Shown piece after piece: positions 1 to 13,200 of a DNA stretch of 64,000 nt. Both the position numbers and the translations under genes were made by a program. Source of the DNA: Clostridium formicaceticum (GTDB lineage: Bacteria; Bacillota; Clostridia; Peptostreptococcales; Natronincolaceae); assembly GCF_001854185.1 (NCBI RefSeq), contig NZ_CP017603.1, forward strand, positions 2,294,001 to 2,358,000, read 5' to 3'. The first letter of the stretch is position 1. Each line of letters starts with the position of its first letter. Under the pieces are notes generated by a model. The model was not told where the DNA came from and did no database searches. It worked only from the letters and a program-made list of their open reading frames with translations.

Positions 1-1
1 T

Positions 2-3000
2 GGGACAGCGTTGGGGGATCCCATTGAAACTGCAGGATTGACACGAGCCTTTGAAAAAGATACAAAAGACAGACAGTTCTGTGCTATCGGATCGGTTAAG
101 TCCAACATCGGTCATTGTGAAAGTGCGGCAGGGATTGCGGGTGTGACAAAAATATTGCTGCAACTGAAGCATCGCCAATTGGTACCTTCCTTGCATTCTG
201 AGGTACTTAATCCAAACATAGATTTCAGTAATACGCCTTTTGTGGTGCAACAAGAACTTGGGGAATGGAAACGTCCGGTGATTGAAGAAAATGGAAAAAT
301 TAAAGAGTATCCGAGGATTGCTGGCATTTCATCTTTTGGTGCAGGAGGATCAAATGCCCATGTGGTGATTCAGGAATATATCCCCGAAAACTTGGAACGG
401 CATTTGATTACAATCACGCCTCAAAATCCAGCCTTTATCGTGCTGTCCGCCAAGAATGAGGATCGTCTCCAAGAACAGGCACAACAATTGTTGGCAGCGA
501 TTCAAGAGCAGCAATTCACAGATGGCGATTTAGCTGATATGGCTTATACCCTTCAGATAGGACGGGAAGCCATGGAAGAGCGTTTGGCGATACTTGCGAG
601 CTCAATCAAAGAACTTGAAGAAAAACTAAAGAGTTTTGTGGAAGGACAAGAGGGTATTGAGGATCTGTACCGAGGACATGTCAAACGCAATAAAGAGACT
701 CTGGCTGTTTTTGCTGAAGATGAAGATATGATAAAAATAATTGATGTATGGATTACCAAAGGAAAGTATGCGAAACTTCTTGACCTTTGGGCCAAGGGCC
801 TCATTATCGATTGGAACAAGTTATACAGTGATAGCAAGCTTCGACGTATTAGCTTACCTACCTATCCTTTTGCTAAAGAACGTCATTGGTTATTTGATGT
901 GGAAACTAATGAAGACAGTATAGCGAGTTCGGCCATGGCTTCTGCTGTCTATGAAGATCACTCTGAACAGAGGATAATGTGTTTTCTACAAAAACAATGG
1001 GAGCTCTGTTTTGCTACTTCAACTAAAATTTTGAATAGGACTGTTGCCATCTTAACAACACAAGAAACTATGGAATTGGCAATTCAGCTTTCTAAATATT
1101 TTCCAAATAATCAAATACTAAATATCCATGATCTTGAATTACAACCTCGACAATTGGAACATAATTGGAAAAATTATGATGGATGTGTGGATTTGATTGG
1201 TTGTGGTAAGGAAAAAAATGAATTATTGAACTGGATTGGATGGCTTAAGCAACTGATTGAGTATGGACATAGAGAAGATTTGATGATGCTTTGTGTGTCG
1301 AAAGGCCTTGAGTCTTATCAGAATACTACTGTCAATCTATCCGGAGCCTCTCGTGTTGGATTGTATCGAATGTTGCAAAGTGAATATGGGCATCTGCGTT
1401 CACGGCATATGGATGCGGAGCCGTTTACCGATGATAAGACGTTGGCTCAGCAGATTGTTTCTGAATTCTTTATGGATTGTGAGGACACAGAAATTTGTTA
1501 CCGGGATGGAAAGCGTTATCGGGCTTATCTTGAAGAATTTCAAAAATGTGATGCGAGTGATGAGACTTTAGTATTCCCTGACGAACATGTGCTGTGGATT
1601 ACAGGTGGAACGCGGGGCATAGGGTATTTATGTGCCCGACACTTTGTAACAAACCATGGTGTCAGGCGTCTAGTGCTCACGGGACGGGAGACAATGCCGC
1701 CTCGGGAACAGTGGGATTTTTATAAACCGCAGAATACTTCTATTGCTCAAAAAATTCGAAATATCCAAGCCCTAGAAGCTCAGGGCGTACAAGTGCAAGT
1801 GTTGTCTGTTTCATTGACGGATGAGTATGCTATACAACAGAGCCTACAAGAGATCAAAAATACTATGGGGCCTATTGGAGGAATTATTCATTGTGCAGGA
1901 ATCAGTGATATGAAAAATCCTGCATTTATTCGGAAGTCTGTCAGTGGAATTCAACAGGTGTTGGATCCCAAGGTTGCCGGACTTGATATATTGTATCAAA
2001 GCTTTAAAAATGAGGCTTTACAGTTTTTTGTCTTATTTTCATCGGTATCAGCAATTATTCCCTCTTTAGCTTCAGGACAAAGTGATTATGCTATGGCCAA
2101 TGCTTATATGGATTATGTTGCTGAAGCAAACATTCATGACTTTCCAGTCGTCAGCATTCAATGGCCCAATTGGAAAGAAACGGGAATGGGAGAAGTTAAA
2201 ACCAAGGCTTATCAACAAACGGGTTTGCTGAGTCTTATGAATGTAGAAGGTTTACAGCTATTGGATCAGATTCTATTTAGGAAGATAGGACCAGTAGTTC
2301 TGCCGGCAGTAGTTAATCCAAACTTATGGAATCCTCATCAATTAATACAACGTAGAATACAAGAAAGTTTTTCAACGAATATTCAGACTCTACCCCCTGT
2401 TGCTACGGAACTATCAAGAACTTCCGATAGCCTTTTGATTGCAACTCAAATGTGGTTAATTGATTTGTTTTCTCAAGAACTAAAGATAGATACCTCAAAG
2501 TTGGAGATAGATACGGCATTTCAAGACTATGGTATGGATTCTATTTTGATGGCTCAAATATTGCACTCAATTAATCAATTATTGTCATACAATTTAGATC
2601 CTTCTATTTTATATGAACATTCAACTATTGAATCATTGGCAACATGGCTTACTAATAATTATGCTTCTTCTTTATCTCAAACCTTGGATACCATGATTTC
2701 GGAACAATATAGCTCTCGAACTCAAGATACATCGCTTCATATATCTTCGATTTCTATAGAGAACGGAGGATTGAAAAGTAAGTCTCATGTTTATAAGAGC
2801 TCTAAGTCATCAGATATTGCAGTGATCGGACTTTCTTGCCGTTTTCCGGGAGCAAATAATTTAGAAGAATACTGGCACTTACTATCGGAAGGACGATCGG
2901 CGATTGGTTCCGTGCCTCAGGAGCGCTGGGGATATTCGAATAATTTTAATGCTGGGTTGATCAACAACATTACACAATTTGATCCAAAATTTTTTTTAAT

Positions 3001-4258
3001 TCCAGAAAACGATGCTAAAGCAATGGATCCACAAGCCTTGGTGCTACTGGAAGAAAGTCTGAAACTATGGTACCATGCCGGATATTCGCATCAAGAAATA
3101 AAGGGAAAACCAGTAGGGGTTTACATTGGCGGTCGAAGTCAGCATCGTCCCGGTGAATCCAGTATTCAACAAACACAAAATCCTATTGTGGCTGTTGGAC
3201 AAAACTATTTGGCGGCAAATATCTCTCAATTTTTTGACCTTCGAGGCCCCAGTATTGTTGTGGATACTGCATGTTCCTCAGCATTAGTAGGTATGAATAT
3301 GGCGATTCAAGCCTTAAAAGATGGAGAAATTGAATCTGCCATCGTTGGAGGTGTGAGTCTCTTAAATACAGATGAAGCCCATCGTATATTTCAACAACGA
3401 AAAATTTTAAGCCAGGAAACATTCTTTCATATTTTTGATCAACGTGCTGATGGAGTCATTTTAGGTGAAGGTGTTGGTATGGTTTTATTAAAAACAGTAG
3501 ATCAGGCACTGGAAGATGGAGACCATATTTATGCTGTAGTTAAAGCGTTAGCCGTCAATAATGATGGGCGAACTGCAGGTCCAGCCACTCCCAATTTGCA
3601 TGCTCAAAAAGAAGTTTTGCAAACAGCTTTAGCCAGAAGTGGCAAGAAAAATGAAGAGATTAGCTATATTGAAGTGAATGGTTCGGGTTCTGAGGTAACT
3701 GATTTACTTGAACTTAAGGTAATCCAATCTATTTATCGGTCCTCTAATACATCTGTACTGGGATTAGGGTCGATAAAACCCAATATTGGACACCCATTAT
3801 GTGCCGAAGGTATTGCAAGTTTTATTAAAGTTGTATTGATGCTGCAAAACAAACAATTTGTTCCATTTTTATCAGGAGAACAGCCTATGACGCATTATAA
3901 TATAGAGTCTTCTCCCTTTTATTTTTGTCGTAAGCTTACCAAATGGACAAATACTCCCCGGATTGCTGGGATAAATTGTTTTGCTGATGGAGGTACAAAT
4001 GTTCATGTGATTTTAGAAGCTTGGGAAGAGAGAGAATCATCTTCAGCTATACGACAGCCCATACCGCCTCCGAAGTTGAATCAATATGATCTTCGCTATA
4101 CTGAGGTATTAAATTCATCTCCACAGACGAGTCAGAATAACAGAGATGTGTCTAAGAGTCATGATAACTGGATACAAGGCCCTTCGGCTAATGAACTTCA
4201 GCATCCATCGGATAAAGTAACTAGTATGTGGAAACAAAAAATAGTGGAGGAGAGATAA
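2..4258 (+). CDS. Trans-AT polyketide synthase, 5'-truncated: (KS)-KR-ACP-KS0
   Basis: The gene enters from the left edge; the reading frame is open from base 2 (GTALGDPIE, a KS motif), so the true start lies outside. Visible order: C-terminal third of a KS with the second catalytic His (SNIGH), a KS-flanking linker ending LPTYPFAKERHW near base 890, a KR (Rossmann ITGGTRGIG near 1600; Ser and Tyr of the catalytic set near 2040-2090), an ACP (GMDSI, Ser codon 2540-2542), then a KS at about 2810-4020. This KS keeps its Cys (ACSSA, codon 3272-3274) and NIGH, but the HGTGT His is Asn (NGSGS, codon 3677-3679). By the rules for trans-AT KSs it should transfer chains without elongating. The last ~70 residues are low-complexity with a charged helix-like end. 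With the DH opening the next gene, 1 base downstream, it forms a split dehydrating bimodule (KS-KR-ACP / KS0-DH-ACP). No AT domain is present. Confidence 0.93.
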   Translation, partial: GTALGDPIETAGLTRAFEKDTKDRQFCAIGSVKSNIGHCESAAGIAGVTKILLQLKHRQLVPSLHSEVLNPNIDFSNTPFVVQQELGEWKRPVIEENGKIKEYPRIAGISSFGAGGSNAHVVIQEYIPENLERHLITITPQNPAFIVLSAKNEDRLQEQAQQLLAAIQEQQFTDGDLADMAYTLQIGREAMEERLAILASSIKELEEKLKSFVEGQEGIEDLYRGHVKRNKETLAVFAEDEDMIKIIDVWITKGKYAKLLDLWAKGLIIDWNKLYSDSKLRRISLPTYPFAKERHWLFDVETNEDSIASSAMASAVYEDHSEQRIMCFLQKQWELCFATSTKILNRTVAILTTQETMELAIQLSKYFPNNQILNIHDLELQPRQLEHNWKNYDGCVDLIGCGKEKNELLNWIGWLKQLIEYGHREDLMMLCVSKGLESYQNTTVNLSGASRVGLYRMLQSEYGHLRSRHMDAEPFTDDKTLAQQIVSEFFMDCEDTEICYRDGKRYRAYLEEFQKCDASDETLVFPDEHVLWITGGTRGIGYLCARHFVTNHGVRRLVLTGRETMPPREQWDFYKPQNTSIAQKIRNIQALEAQGVQVQVLSVSLTDEYAIQQSLQEIKNTMGPIGGIIHCAGISDMKNPAFIRKSVSGIQQVLDPKVAGLDILYQSFKNEALQFFVLFSSVSAIIPSLASGQSDYAMANAYMDYVAEANIHDFPVVSIQWPNWKETGMGEVKTKAYQQTGLLSLMNVEGLQLLDQILFRKIGPVVLPAVVNPNLWNPHQLIQRRIQESFSTNIQTLPPVATELSRTSDSLLIATQMWLIDLFSQELKIDTSKLEIDTAFQDYGMDSILMAQILHSINQLLSYNLDPSILYEHSTIESLATWLTNNYASSLSQTLDTMISEQYSSRTQDTSLHISSISIENGGLKSKSHVYKSSKSSDIAVIGLSCRFPGANNLEEYWHLLSEGRSAIGSVPQERWGYSNNFNAGLINNITQFDPKFFLIPENDAKAMDPQALVLLEESLKLWYHAGYSHQEIKGKPVGVYIGGRSQHRPGESSIQQTQNPIVAVGQNYLAANISQFFDLRGPSIVVDTACSSALVGMNMAIQALKDGEIESAIVGGVSLLNTDEAHRIFQQRKILSQETFFHIFDQRADGVILGEGVGMVLLKTVDQALEDGDHIYAVVKALAVNNDGRTAGPATPNLHAQKEVLQTALARSGKKNEEISYIEVNGSGSEVTDLLELKVIQSIYRSSNTSVLGLGSIKPNIGHPLCAEGIASFIKVVLMLQNKQFVPFLSGEQPMTHYNIESSPFYFCRKLTKWTNTPRIAGINCFADGGTNVHVILEAWEERESSSAIRQPIPPPKLNQYDLRYTEVLNSSPQTSQNNRDVSKSHDNWIQGPSANELQHPSDKVTSMWKQKIVEER

Positions 4259-4259
4259 A

Positions 4260-7200
4260 ATGTTAGATCAGTTTTTGATAGATATCAATCATCCAATTCT
4301 AAAAAATCATAAAGCCTATGGTCAGGAATTGTTACCGGGATTGGCGTATATAGATATGATATACCAATTATTTCGAGAGAATGGTTATGACTACAAGGAG
4401 TTGGAACTTCGCAATCTGTGTATATATCATCCTTTAATCGTGGGACAGGACTACAATGTTATGATCAGTATTCAGTGTTCTGAAATTAATGACGGGCAAT
4501 GGCAGATTCGTGTTGAGGGACAGGAACAGTACAATGGAACCTTAGCACCAGAAAAAAAGCTCTATATTACTGCTGAAATGCATCGAACAGTTCCTATAAA
4601 ATTTGAAGAAACGTTGAATTTTTGGGAAGTACAACGATCCGCAAAAAGAGTTTTAGATTTTGACGAAGCCTATGAACAATGTCGTAATCGGGAATTAATA
4701 CATACTGGATTTATGAAGGCAAATGGAAAAATTTATGAGAGTGATGTAGCTTCCTTCATTGATATTTCTTTAAGTCAAAGTGCCCTCCCCAGTGCAGAAG
4801 GATTTATGTTTCATCCAGTTCTTATTGATGGGAGTGCTATAACTTTGTTAGCTTCTGCCTTAAAAGAGGAACAACGTTTATTCTTGCCTCTTTTTTATGA
4901 ATCCTTTCGAGCCTCAGAGCTTTTTAAAAAACAATGTGCAACTCAGATAAAAACATCATCTATACAACGGAAAAAAGAACTGATTAATCTGACGATGGAG
5001 TTCTTTAATGAATCAGGGAAGAAGATTGGGGAGTTAAAAAATTTTGCTAACAAATTAGTACGAGCAGATGGAATGATTAATCCTAACCGAAAGAAAACAT
5101 CACAGCTAATGAAAGAATCTCAGTCGCTTAAGCCTTCAATAATAGATGATTTGAATGCTGATAAATCAAAGATATTCCTTGAAGCAGAATCTTTTTTACG
5201 ACAATTGATGGCAGATAGATTAAAAAAATCGGTGGATCTTATTGAAAATCAGGTAGGCTATTATGAAATGGGATTGGATTCGCCTGGGTTATTAGAGCTG
5301 GTCAGATCCATTGAAGCTAAAATTCAAACCACTTTACCCCCCACTTTGTTATTTGAATATACGACAATTGCAGAGTTATCCGTCTATCTTGCAGAGAATT
5401 ATGCATCAAAATTTGCTCGGTGCAGTGAAGTGAAGCAGAGAGGTGAACAAGAGTCAGGCAATTCTACTGCTCCAGATTATTCGACTGCAGCTCAAACGTC
5501 AATTCCTGAGCTTGTGGATCATATATATCAAGGAAACATCCCTGTGGTTTCTGATATCGTAGCAATGCCTGCAATTGATGAAGATATTGCTATTATTGGG
5601 ATGTCAGGTCGCTTTCCCGAAGCAAGAGACCTTCAAGAATTTTGGATTAATTTAGAAAACGGTAAAGACTGCATCAGTGAAATTCCAAAATCTCGTTGGG
5701 ATTGGCGTCAGTTTGAGGGATTGTATTCACCCTCAGGAAAAAATATGTCTAAATGGGGGGGCTTTATTGATAATCCGGATTGTTTTGATCCTGAATTTTT
5801 TAGAATTTCACCCCGAGAAGCAGAAATAATGGATCCTCAAGAACGGCTATTTTTAGAAACTTGTTGGGAAGCTATAGAAGATGCAGGATATACGCCTAAG
5901 ACACTAGTTTCTCCTCAAGGAACAAATAAGAGACGGCATGTGGGAGTATTTGTTGGGGTGATGCATAAAGATTATACTATAATTGGAGCCGAAGCAGTGT
6001 CCTACGAAAATGCATTTCCTTTATCATTGAGCTATGCACCAATTGCCAACAGGGTATCATTCTTTTGCAATTTCCATGGCCCAAGTATGGCTATTGATAC
6101 GGTATGTTCTTCTTCACTCACTGCCGTGCATTTAGCTTTAGAGAGTATTAGACGAGGGGAATGTGAGACAGCTCTTGCAGGCGGAGTGAATTTATCCTTG
6201 CATCCTAATAAATATTTGACCTATGGGATGATGGATATGCATGCCAGCGACGGTTATTGTCATACATTCGGCAAAGGAGGCGATGGTTATGTATCGGGAG
6301 AAGCTATTGGAGCGGTTCTGTTAAAGCCATTACAGAAAGCCATTCAAGACAGAGATCATATATATGCGGTAATTAAAGGCAGTAGCACCAATCATGTGGG
6401 AACTGTGAGCGGATTTACGGTACCGAGTCCGGTAGCTCAGTCAGATATGATTGTGGCTTGTTTAGAAAAAATAGGAATTCACCCACGATCAATTAGCTAT
6501 ATTGAAGCTCATGGGACAGGAACATCTTTGGGTGATCCTATAGAGATTCAGGGGTTGGTGAAAGCCTATAGTCAATATACACAGGATTTACAATTTTGTT
6601 CAATTGGTTCTGTCAAGTCAAATATCGGGCATGCTGAAGCTGCTGCGGGCATTAGTGGTTTAATTAAGGTAGTTCTGCAACTTTATTATAAAACCTTAGT
6701 GCCATCACTACATTCAGAGGAATTAAACGCATATATTGATTTTAAAAAAACCCCCTTTTATGTGCAGCAGCAGGTGGAAGAATGGAAACAGCCGTTGATC
6801 GTTGAAAATGGTAATAAGGTCAGCTATCCTCGTAGGGCCGGGTTAAGTTCTTTTGGAGCCACAGGATCGAATGTTCATATCGTACTAGAGGAATATCCGA
6901 CTAAAGAACTGAATAAACAAACTTCGGCAATCCTTAATACTGGAGCTAAACCTGTAATCATACCACTCTCTGCTATAAATAAAGAACGGCTGCAAGCCTA
7001 TACCGTGAAGTTGCTTGAGTTTCTAAAAGAAGCAGAAGAAATAAAAATAAGCCCATACAAAAGAGCGATCAGTTTATCAGAAATTGCGTATACTCTACAA
7101 GTGGGACGTGAAGCTATGCAAGAGCGGGTAGCCTTTTTGGTAAAGGATATACCTGAGTTAATTGAAAAATTAGAAGCTTTCCAAGAAGGTAAGGAAACGA

Positions 7201-10200
7201 TCAATAATTGTTGGCGAGGGCAAGTCAAACATAGTAAGGAAACCATTGATTTTTTAAGTACGGATCAGGACTCTCTGGAATTAATTAATAAATGGATTGA
7301 AAAAGGCAATGTTATAAAAATTGCGGAATTATGGGTTAAAGGATTTGAAATAAATTGGGAACTACTCTATGGCGACACCAAGCCCAATCGCATTAGTCTA
7401 CCCACCTATCCCTTTGCCAGAGAACGCTATTGGGTACCAGAGACCAAGACTAAATCTGGTGACAGTTCAATCACCACTTCAGCCAATGTAGGCACAATCC
7501 ACCCACTGTTGCATCAAAACACCTCTGACCTTTCAGAGCAGAGGTTCAGTTCCACCTTTACGGGGCAGGAGTTTTTCCTGACGGATCATGTCGTGAAGGG
7601 ACAATCCATCTTACCTGGAGTAGCCTATCTTGAGATGGCTAGGGCAGCGGTGGAACAGGCATCAGGGATTTTGGAAGAAAGTCAGATCGGAATACGACTT
7701 AGAAATGTAGTATGGGCTCGCCCCATAGCCGTAGAGGATAAGTCGGTTAGGGTACATATTGGACTTTATCCTGAAGAGGGTGGCGAGATTGCTTACGAAA
7801 TATATAGCCAGGCAGAAAAGAACAGTACAGAACCAATCGTATACAGCCAGGGTATTGCTCTGCTGAGTTCGGTGGTAGAGGGTCCAACTTTAGATTTATC
7901 TAATATACAAGCTCAGTGTAACCAAAACATCCTTTCATCTGACCAATGCTATGAAGCTTTTAAATCTATAGGTATTGAGTATGGGGACGGACATCGGGGA
8001 ATTGAGCAGATCTATGTTGGTTCCAATCAGGTGTTGGCAAAACTGACCTTACCCTCCTGTGTAGCTGATACATTAGAAGAATATGTGCTGCATCCTAGTT
8101 TGATGGATTCAGCGTTGCAGGCCTCCATAGGTTTAATGATGATTAAAGGAGACAAAAACCCACTAAAATTATCCCTGCCCTTTGCCCTGCAAGAACTTGA
8201 AATTTTCAAAAACTGTACCAGTGAAATGTGGGCACTGATTCGTTTAAGTGACGGCAGCAAAGCAGAAGACAAGGTACAGAAATTCGATATTGCTATGTGC
8301 GATGAACAAGGCAAAATTTGTGTTCGGATAAAGGAATTTTCAACACGAGGGCTGGAAGAGAAAGTAGATACGATGGCAAGCATTGGAACTTTAATGCTGC
8401 ACCCTTACTGGAAAGAACAAACTGTTTCTAAAGAAGCTCAAACCCTTGATTATAAAGAGCATGTGGTGATACTCTGCCAGTCAGCTGAGGCTACGCAAGA
8501 AAGCATCGAAAACCACATAAGCGGGGTGAGATGCCTTAGTCTGCAATTCCAAGAAGCAGGCATCGAAGAAGGCTTTCAGAGCTATGCCATTGAAATATTT
8601 GAAGAAATCCAAAGTATTCTTAAAAACAAACCAGCAGGTAAGGTGTTGGTTCAGATTGTTATTCCCGCACAAGAAGAACAGCAGCTTTTGTCTGGGCTGA
8701 GTGGACTTTTAAAAACAGCCCAGTTAGAGAATCCAAAAATCCTGGGGCAGTTAATAGAAATAGAAGCAGATGAAGATTTAGAAGGAATCATAGAAAAACT
8801 GCAAGAGAACAGCCGTAACCCCATGAATAATCATATCCGATACCAGGAGGACAAACGATATGTGACAGACTGGAAAGAAATAGAGGTTTCTCAGGAAAGC
8901 GAGAATATTCCGTGGAAAGAGGGAGGTATCTATCTGATTACCGGAGGTGCCGGAGGTTTGGGACGGATATTTGCAGAAGAAATCCTGCAAAAAGTCAAGG
9001 ATGTGACCCTGATCCTTACAGGAAGATCTCCTCTTAAGGAAGAAAAAGAAGCTAGGTTAAAAGAATTAGAGACATTAGGAGGAAAAATTGAGTACAAGCA
9101 AGTAGATGTAACACAAAAGAAAGCAGTCATCAGCTTAATACAAAGTATCCAGGAGGACTTTGGCAGTCTTGATGGTATCATTCATAGTGCTGGTGTGATT
9201 CGAGATAACTTTATCATCAAAAAGACAAAAGATGAACTGGAGGAAGTTTTGGCACCAAAGGTTACAGGACTGGTGAATCTTGACGAGGCCAGCAAAGATT
9301 TAAGCCTGGACTTTTTCATATTCTTTTCCTCCGCAGCGGGAGCTTTTGGCAATGCAGGTCAGGCAGACTATGCAACTGCCAATGCCTTTATGGATGCCTA
9401 TGCAAAGTATCGTAATGCACTGGTGGTGTCAAAACAACGTCAGGGACAGACCCTGTCTATCAACTGGCCTTTGTGGAAAGAAGGGGGGATGCAGATTGAT
9501 GCAGAAACCGAGAAAATGATGCAACAAAGCACGGGTATAGTTGCCATGCAGACAACCACTGGTATCCGAGCCTTGTATCAAGGTCTAGCTTCTAGAAAGG
9601 AGCAGGTAATAGTGATAGAAGGCGATCTTAAACGGCTCCATGCAATATTTATGGAACAAGCGTCAGCAAAAGAAAACAAAAAACTACCTTCTAACAGAGA
9701 AGAAAACAAAGCAGCACCAGTCATTGGACAAGACTTACTTCAGGAAAAAGCCATCAACTACTTTAAAAAGTTGTTATCTTCAATCATCAAACTACCTATA
9801 CATCGAATAGAAGCAGATGCTTCCATGGAACAGTATGGGATTGACTCCATCATGGTTATGCAGTTAACCAATCAATTAGAAAAAACATTGGGATCTCTGC
9901 CAAAAACGTTATTCTTTGAATATCAAAATATTAAAGATTTAACTGGATACTTCGTTAAAAATTATCGAAATCAACTACTAAAACTACTGGAAATCCAGGA
10001 AAAAGCAGTGGCAACCACAGAGAATACAAAAGATTTTACAGCTGTGACAGAAGCTGAAAAATTAACCTTCAACAGTCGCAGAACTTCACGTTTTGCATAT
10101 CAATTCACAGAATCATTGAAAGAAAAAGAAAATGTAGATATTGCTATTATTGGTGTTTCCGGACGTTATCCTCAGGCTAAGAATATCCAGGAATTTTGGT

Positions 10201-13200
10201 ATAATCTACGAAACGGTAAGGATTGTATCACGGAAATTCCTAAAGACCGCTGGAACCATAGCTTGTACTTTGATGAAGATAAAAATAAGCTCGGAAAAAC
10301 CTACAGTAAGTGGGGAGGATTTATAGAAGGTGTGGATCAATTTGATCCACTATTTTTCAATATTTCCCCTCGAGAAGCAGAAATGATGGATCCTCAGGAA
10401 CGTCTATTTTTAGAATGTGTCTATGAAACCTTAGAAGATGCGGGGTATACCAGAGAAACCCTTAGTTTACATCAGAGTTTTGGTTTGGAAGGTAATGTAG
10501 GGGTTTATGTAGGGGTAATGTACGAAGAGTACCAGCTCTACGGAGCTCAGGAACAGATTCAGGGTAGACCAGTTGCTCTTACTGGGAGTCAATCGTCCAT
10601 AGCTAACCGAGTGTCATATTTTTGTAACTTTCATGGGCCTAGCATGGCTGTGGATACCATGTGTTCTTCCTCCCTGACAGCCATCCATCTGGCCTGCCAG
10701 AGTTTACAGCGGGGCGGATGCGAGCTTGCCATTGCAGGTGGTGTCAATGTCTCCATTCATCCTAACAAATACCTGATGCTTGGGCAAGGTAAATTTGTAT
10801 CAAGCAAGGGACAGTGTGAAAGCTTTGGAGAAGGAGGAGATGGCTATGTACCAGGAGAAGGCGTAGGAGCAGTACTGCTTAAACCGCTATCTAAAGCCAT
10901 CGCCGATGGGGACCACATTTATGGCATCATTAAAGGGAGCACTATTAACCATGGAGGAAAAACCAATGGATACACAGTTCCCAACCCGAATGCTCAGGCT
11001 GAAGTGATCCAACGAGCCTTTAAAGAAGCAAAGGTTGATCCTAGAACCATCAGTTACATTGAAGCCCATGGTACTGGCACTTCTCTAGGAGATCCCATTG
11101 AAATCGTAGGTTTGAGTAAAGCTTTTCAGGAATACACTAAAGAAAAACAGTTCTGTGCCATTGGATCCGCTAAGTCCAACATCGGTCACTGTGAAAGTGC
11201 GGCAGGAATTGCGGCTGTGACAAAAGTATTGCTGCAACTGAAACATCGGAAATTGGTACCTTCCTTGCATTCTGATGTACTTAATCCTAACATAGACTTC
11301 AGCAATAGTCCTTTTGTGGTACAGCAAGAACTTACAGAATGGAAACGGCCGATAATTGAAAAAAATGGAGAAAAGAGGGAATATCCAAGGATTGCTGGCA
11401 TCTCTTCCTTCGGTGCGGGAGGATCAAATGCCCACATAGTGATCGAAGAATATATTCCTAAAGATGCAAAACAATATCCAATTACAATCACACCACAAAA
11501 TCCAGCCATTATTGTGTTGTCTGCCAAGAATGAAGAGCGGCTTCAAGAACAGGCACAGCAATTATTAAAAGCGATTCAAGAACAACAATTCACAGATAAC
11601 GACTTAGCGGATATGGCCTATACCCTTCAGATAGGGCGGGAAGCTATGGAAGAACGTTTAGCGATAATTGTAGCATCCATCAAAGAACTTGAAGAAAAAC
11701 TAGATGATTTTGCGAAAGGGCAAGAGAATATTGAAGATCTGTACCGAGGACAGGTCAAACGCAACAAAGAGACGCTGGCTGTTTTTGCAATGGATGAAGA
11801 AATGCAGGAAGCAATTGAAAAATGGATTCAGCGCAGAAAATATGCCAAACTTCTAGACCTTTGGGTCAAGGGTCTAGTTTTTGATTGGAATAAGCTCTAT
11901 AACGACACCAAGCCCAATCGCATTAGTCTGCCCACCTATCCCTTTGCCAGAGAACGCTATTGGGTACCAGAGACCAAGACTAAATCTGGTGACAGTTCAA
12001 TCACCACTTCAGCCAATGCAGGGACAATCCATCCACTGCTGCATCAAAACACCTCTGACCTTTCAGAGCAGAGGTTCAGTTCCACCTTTACGGGGCAGGA
12101 GTTTTTCCTGACGGATCATGTCGTGAAGGGACAATCCATCTTACCTGGAGTAGCCTATCTTGAGATGGCACGGGCAGCAGTAGAACAGGCATCAGGGATT
12201 TTGGAAGAAAGTCAGATCGGAATACGGCTTAGAAATGTAGTATGGGCTCGCCCCATAGCCGTAGAGGATAAGTCGGTTAGGGTACACATCGGACTTTATC
12301 CTGAAGAGGGTGGCGAGATTGCTTACGAAATATATAGCCAGGAAGAAAAGAACAGTACAGAACCAATCGTATACAGCCAGGGTATTGCTCTGCTGAGCTC
12401 AGTAGTAGAAGCCCCAACTTTAGATTTATCTAATATACAAGCTCAGTGTAACCAAAACATCCTTTCATCTGACCAATGCTATGAAGCCTTTAAATCTATA
12501 GGTATTGAGTATGGGGATGGACATCGGGGGATTGAACAGATTCATGTTGGTTCCAATCAGGTGTTGGCAAAACTGAGGTTGCCCTCCTGTGTAGCTGATA
12601 CATTAGAAGAATATATGCTGCATCCTAGTTTGATGGATTCAGCGTTGCAGGCCTCCATAGGTTTAATGATGATTAAAGGAGACAAAAACCCACTAAAATT
12701 ATCCCTGCCCTTTGCCCTGCAAGAACTTGAAATTTTCAAAAACTGCACCAGAGAAATGTGGGCACTGGTTGGTTTTAGTGACGGCAGCAAAGCAAAAGAC
12801 AAGGTACAGAAATTCGATATTACGATGTGCGATGAACAAGGGGAAATTTGTGTTCAGATGAAGGGATTTTCAACACGAGGGCTGGAAGGGGAAGTAGGTT
12901 CAGTAGAATCCACAGCAACGCTTGGGACTTTAATGCTGCACCCTTACTGGAAAGAACAAACTGTTTCTAAAGAAGCTCAAACCCTTGATTATGCAGAGCA
13001 TGTGGTGATACTCTGCCAGTCAGCTGAGGCTACGCAAGAAAGCATCGAAAACCACATAAACGGGGTGAGATGCCTTAGTCTGCAAGCCCAAGAGGCAGGC
13101 ATCGAAGCAGGCTTTCAGAGCTATGCCATTGAAATATTTGAAGAAATCCAAAGTATTCTTAAAAGCAAACCAACAGGTAAAGTGTTGGTTCAGATTGTTA

